Shown: positions 61,415 through 64,000 of the stretch, in pieces | Position numbering within the stretch: position 1 is the stretch's first letter | Layout: every line of letters starts with the position of its first letter | DNA from: Marinobacter azerbaijanicus | GTDB lineage: Bacteria; Pseudomonadota; Gammaproteobacteria; Pseudomonadales; Oleiphilaceae | NCBI RefSeq assembly: GCF_030250645.1 | Contig: NZ_JASSVS010000006.1 | Coordinates: 62,001-126,000, forward strand | Length of the DNA stretch: 64,000 nucleotides | Direction of reading: 5' to 3' | Made by a program: the position numbers and the translations under genes | The notes under the pieces: model-generated | Seen by the model: the letters and a program-made list of their open reading frames with translations, nothing else | What the model was told of the DNA's origin: nothing | The model's database searches: none

Positions 61415-62125
61415 TCAGGCGGTTGCCTGAAACCTGGGGGTGATGCCATCAGTTATGGTGTCAGATTCAGAGAAGCCGGAGACCATCTGGTAGGCGGTGG
61501 CCGCACTGCGGGATTCAGCAACCCCCGGCTCACCATCATCTGCATCTGCGCTTTCTGAAGGATCGGCGTCTTCAGAGCCGGCCAGCTCCGTGGACAACTC
61601 GGACTGGGCCTGCAACATGAGCTGCATGGCCTCGGCAGCAACAGCACGATCCTGGGCAGAGGGTTCCGCAGGCGCAAGCGCTGCCGCCCTGACCACGCGC
61701 ATCTTTTCAATGGTCGCCTGTGGATCGCCCTGCACCGGGGCGGTGTCAATGGATACTTCGCCACCCACTGCGTATTGAGCACCGTCGGGGCCTCGTTCAT
61801 ACACGAAGGAAATGGACCCGGCATATTGCCCACCCACAGCCTGGTGAGCTGCCTCGTGGGCGCGGACTTCACGGTCTCGGGCTTTCAGGTCAGACAGTTC
61901 CTGCAGCTGCGCCTCTTCCAGCCCCTGGGGATCGTCTGAGCCGGAGGTTTGTGGACGTGCACGATCGCCGGCTTCCCTGTCCTCGCTGACGGTTCTGTTT
62001 GTGGAAGCTCTATCGGAATCAGCAGAGGAAGGCTCACTGCCCGGCTGCCGGGTAGCTTCGGCTGCCCCGACGCCCGGGAGGGGATACACTGGTGCCACGG
62101 AGGGAAGTGAGCCGGAAATCATCAT
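61415..62125 (-). CDS. SprA-related putative metalloprotease with HEAAH motif
   Basis: A 236-aa protein of the group annotated as putative metalloprotease CJM1_0395/SprA-related. The core is REVRAHEAAHQAVGGQYAG (HEAAH at 90-94), then SFVYERGPDGAQYAVGGEVS and IEKMRVVRAAALAPAEPSAQD. Both flanks are low-complexity and acidic (residues 25-70 and 180-210). There is no signal peptide. Proteolysis is assumed from HExxH alone and is untested for this family as far as I know. It lies next to a small protein with a flagellar-like tail on the same strand. Confidence 0.8.
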   Translation of the reverse strand: MMISGSLPSVAPVYPLPGVGAAEATRQPGSEPSSADSDRASTNRTVSEDREAGDRARPQTSGSDDPQGLEEAQLQELSDLKARDREVRAHEAAHQAVGGQYAGSISFVYERGPDGAQYAVGGEVSIDTAPVQGDPQATIEKMRVVRAAALAPAEPSAQDRAVAAEAMQLMLQAQSELSTELAGSEDADPSESADADDGEPGVAESRSAATAYQMVSGFSESDTITDGITPRFQATA

Positions 62126-62178
62126 GTCAGCGATTCAGGTAACCGGAACAGGCGACCAGGAGGCCACTGCCGGCGGGT

Positions 62179-62424
62179 TCAGGCCTTGATATCCAGCAAC
62201 GTACCAAGGGTTTCATCGGCGGTTTTCACGACCTGGGCCGAAGCCTCAACACTGCGCTCATAGAGCTTGAGATCAATGATGGGCTCAACCAAGCCACCGG
62301 CACCATCGGCCGTGCCCTGGGGGCCATCAGCGCCACCGCGGGCGATCTGACGGGCAGCATTTTCCATACCCTGCATGCCGGTCTGGATGCCCTGAATACC
62401 AATTCCCAATGTGTTGTTGATCAT
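62179..62424 (-). CDS. Small protein with flagellar-rod-like C-terminus (81 aa)
   Basis: MINNTLGIGIQGIQTGMQGM begins an amphipathic helix. A Gly-rich linker (RGGADGPQGTADGAGG) leads to LYERSVEASAQVVKTADETL and GTLLDIKA, which strongly resembles the C-terminal coiled-coil ends of flagellar basal-body and hook proteins. It has no known domain I can name. It starts 51 bases after the bioD stop and lies 53 bases before the metalloprotease-like gene on the same strand. Confidence 0.7.
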   Translation of the reverse strand: MINNTLGIGIQGIQTGMQGMENAARQIARGGADGPQGTADGAGGLVEPIIDLKLYERSVEASAQVVKTADETLGTLLDIKA

Positions 62425-62475
62425 AACTGCGTTGTCCGATGACCATTAATTGACTCAAGTAAGCCACATTTCTGG

Positions 62476-63168
62476 TCAATTTTCAAACAAACAATGCACA
62501 TTGAGACTTGCAGCCAAGGCTCTCGGGTCTGGCGAGTCCTGCCAGGGCAGGATGCCCATACAGGGAGTCTCCAGGTGATTGATCAGGTACTCCAGGGTTT
62601 CCTGTTCACAGTCCATCGCCTCTGCCTCCGGTCGGTTGGCTACCCAGCCCGCGACGGTCAGTCCGTCCCGCCGGATGGCTTCGGCGGTCAACAGGGCATG
62701 GTTGATGCAGCCAAGTTTCAGGGGCACCACGAGAATGACAGGCATTTGCAGCGCCACTGGCATGGCGGCATAGGTCTCTCGATCATTGAGCGGTACCCGC
62801 CAGCCTCCGGCGCCTTCCACCAGCAGCAGATCCGCCGGGCGCATCTGCAGGCCGCGGCAGAATCCCACCAGACGCTCGGCGGTGATCTGTCGTCCTGCCT
62901 GGGCGGCGGCCACATGGGGTGCAATGGCAGGTTTCAGCGCCACCGGATTGACCTGGTCGTAGGCCAGGGATTCCGACATGGCCTCCATCAGTATCAGCGC
63001 ATCCTCATTGCGCAGGCCGTCTGGCGTGTCATCACAGCCAGAAGCCACCGGCTTCATCGCCAGTGTCCGTTTTCCGAGAGACGCCGCCGCCTCCAGGATC
63101 GCCGCCGAGACCAGCGTCTTGCCAACACCCGTATCCGTACCTGTCACAAAATAACTTTTTCTGGCCAT
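62476..63168 (-). CDS. bioD: Dethiobiotin synthetase
   Basis: A 230-aa ATP-dependent ureido-ring synthase, the penultimate biotin step. Walker A is VTGTDTGVGKTLVSAAIL; substrate residues lie in LAMKPVASGCDDTPDGLRNED, VEGAGGWRVPLND and VVPLKLGCINHALLTAEAI. It follows bioC by 20 bp, so the two are co-transcribed. Biotin feeds acetyl-CoA carboxylase. Confidence 0.95.
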   Translation of the reverse strand: MARKSYFVTGTDTGVGKTLVSAAILEAAASLGKRTLAMKPVASGCDDTPDGLRNEDALILMEAMSESLAYDQVNPVALKPAIAPHVAAAQAGRQITAERLVGFCRGLQMRPADLLLVEGAGGWRVPLNDRETYAAMPVALQMPVILVVPLKLGCINHALLTAEAIRRDGLTVAGWVANRPEAEAMDCEQETLEYLINHLETPCMGILPWQDSPDPRALAASLNVHCLFEN

Positions 63169-63188
63169 GGCCCAGAGAACTCCGATAG

Positions 63189-63995
63189 TCAGTCAGGCAG
63201 GCGGCAGGTCAGCCATGCCGCCTGGTAAGTAGCGTGGACCTGGCCATCATCGCCTTTCGGGTAATGATGGCACATGGCCCGTAAACGGCCCGGTGCTGTC
63301 GCATTCCGGCGACGGGACGAACCCTTGAAACCGGCCCCGATGGCTTTCAACTCTGCCAGCAGGGCCATTGGTGACGGGTAATCGAGGGCAATGGATTCGG
63401 TAGCAATGCGCGGCGCCGGCAGCACTTCAATAGCCTGCGTGCGAAAGGCATCCTCGCTTTCGAATCGGTTAACATGCTCATGCCCAGGATCGGCCCGGTG
63501 CCAGGCGCCACGCAGCTCATCCAGCGTGCCCTCCAGCAAGGTTGATATAAACAATTGCCCACCGGGGCGCAGTACCCGGCGACACTCGGCAAGCACACCC
63601 GCCGAACCATTGCACCACTGGATCATCAGGTTGCTGAAAATCACATCCAGGCTGTTGTCTTCCAGCGGCAGGGATTCGGCATCTGCGACCAGCCAGCGAA
63701 TGTCCGGGGCCGCAACCGCACGGGCGTAGTCAAGCATACCCTGCGACAGGTCTGCTCCGGTGACGGAATTCCCGGCACCGCCCGCTATCCCGGCCAATTG
63801 CCCGGTAAACCAACCGGTGCCACACCCCAGGTCCAGTATCTGGCAGCCATCCCCGGCTTCCCGAAGACAGCCCTGCTCCGACAACTGGTCGAGCATGACC
63901 TGGCCCATGTAACGCTGCAGCCGTGCTGCCGGGTTATAGGTTTTTGATGCCGCCCCGAAATCCCGTGCAACCTCTGTTTTGGCCGCCCCCTGCAC
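63189..63995 (-). CDS. bioC: Malonyl-ACP O-methyltransferase BioC
   Basis: A 268-aa SAM methyltransferase that methylates malonyl-ACP to start pimelate synthesis. The SAM motif I is ILDLGCGTGWFTGQLAG, motif II region VTGADLSQGMLDYAR, and motif III DNSLDVIFSNLMIQWCNG. The frame stays open to the window edge. The GTG at 63995 (MQGAAKTEVARDFGAASKTY) gives an N-terminus close to known BioC proteins, but an upstream start outside the window cannot be excluded. The rest of the biotin operon would lie beyond the right edge. Confidence 0.9.
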   Translation of the reverse strand: MQGAAKTEVARDFGAASKTYNPAARLQRYMGQVMLDQLSEQGCLREAGDGCQILDLGCGTGWFTGQLAGIAGGAGNSVTGADLSQGMLDYARAVAAPDIRWLVADAESLPLEDNSLDVIFSNLMIQWCNGSAGVLAECRRVLRPGGQLFISTLLEGTLDELRGAWHRADPGHEHVNRFESEDAFRTQAIEVLPAPRIATESIALDYPSPMALLAELKAIGAGFKGSSRRRNATAPGRLRAMCHHYPKGDDGQVHATYQAAWLTCRLPD

Positions 63996-64000
63996 AATCA

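Noticed and set aside
61415..61430. TCAGGC-GGTT-GCCTGA hairpin at the end of the metalloprotease-like gene as a terminator
   Set aside because: It overlaps the stop codon and on the coding (minus) strand is followed by TAAAAAG, not by a T-run.

Overview
The window reads as a conserved chromosomal segment of a marine gammaproteobacterium. It looks most like Marinobacter: gene order is close to Pseudomonas across the mla/kds/lpt/rpoN block and the mreBCD-rng-yhdP block, GatCAB is present, and two fatty-acid-type acyl-CoA dehydrogenases sit beside biotin genes. The genus is inferred from gene content, not from a search. I found no rRNA, tRNA, CRISPR array, insertion sequence, phage or plasmid gene.

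Layout. 1-3626 (minus): end of a DUF1329/DUF1302 envelope pair, then a lone acetyl-CoA acetyltransferase. 3821-5613: zapE and yhcB, divergent. 5654-14556 (minus): mlaFEDCB-ibaG-murA-hisG-hisD-hisC-nif3 (phospholipid transport, first peptidoglycan step, part of histidine synthesis). 14761-21913 (plus): kdsD-kdsC-lptC-lptA-lptB-rpoN-hpf-ptsN-rapZ-npr (Kdo and LPS export, sigma-54, nitrogen PTS). 22020-24145: mgtE and darP. 24198-33529 (minus): mreB-mreC-mreD-maf-rng-yhdP-nit. 33914-37205 (plus): gatCAB. Then rimO (minus), a PilZ gene, cysDN, yejK, trmH (minus), and miaB-ybeZ-ybeY-ybeX-lnt. 51149-56114: a ybeL-like zinc-ribbon gene, then leuS-lptE-holA. 56214-61176: a small coiled-coil protein, an endonuclease I homologue lacking its catalytic His, and two paralogous acyl-CoA dehydrogenases. 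61415-63995 (minus): a HEAAH metalloprotease-like protein, a small protein with a flagellar-like tail, bioD and bioC.

The genes are mostly core; the unusual content lies between them. Three families of palindromic elements fill nearly every sizeable intergenic gap. Family A: 19 short REP-like units with a GTAG foot, often in inverted pairs. Family B: eight elements of about 100 bp with a conserved two-hairpin head on a 20-29 bp stem whose outer sequence differs in every copy yet is self-complementary within each copy (one copy has mismatched arms). Family C: three hairpins with a constant loop and co-varying stems. All sixteen small loops of family B carry A-N-GGA, the motif bound by CsrA/RsmA, but orientation relative to transcription is mixed. 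This is the best candidate here for an undescribed system.

Other points of note: an apparent ATT start codon for mreC, a vestigial APS-kinase domain on CysN, a tandem PsrA-like operator over the promoter of one acyl-CoA dehydrogenase, and a clean terminator between hpf and ptsN.
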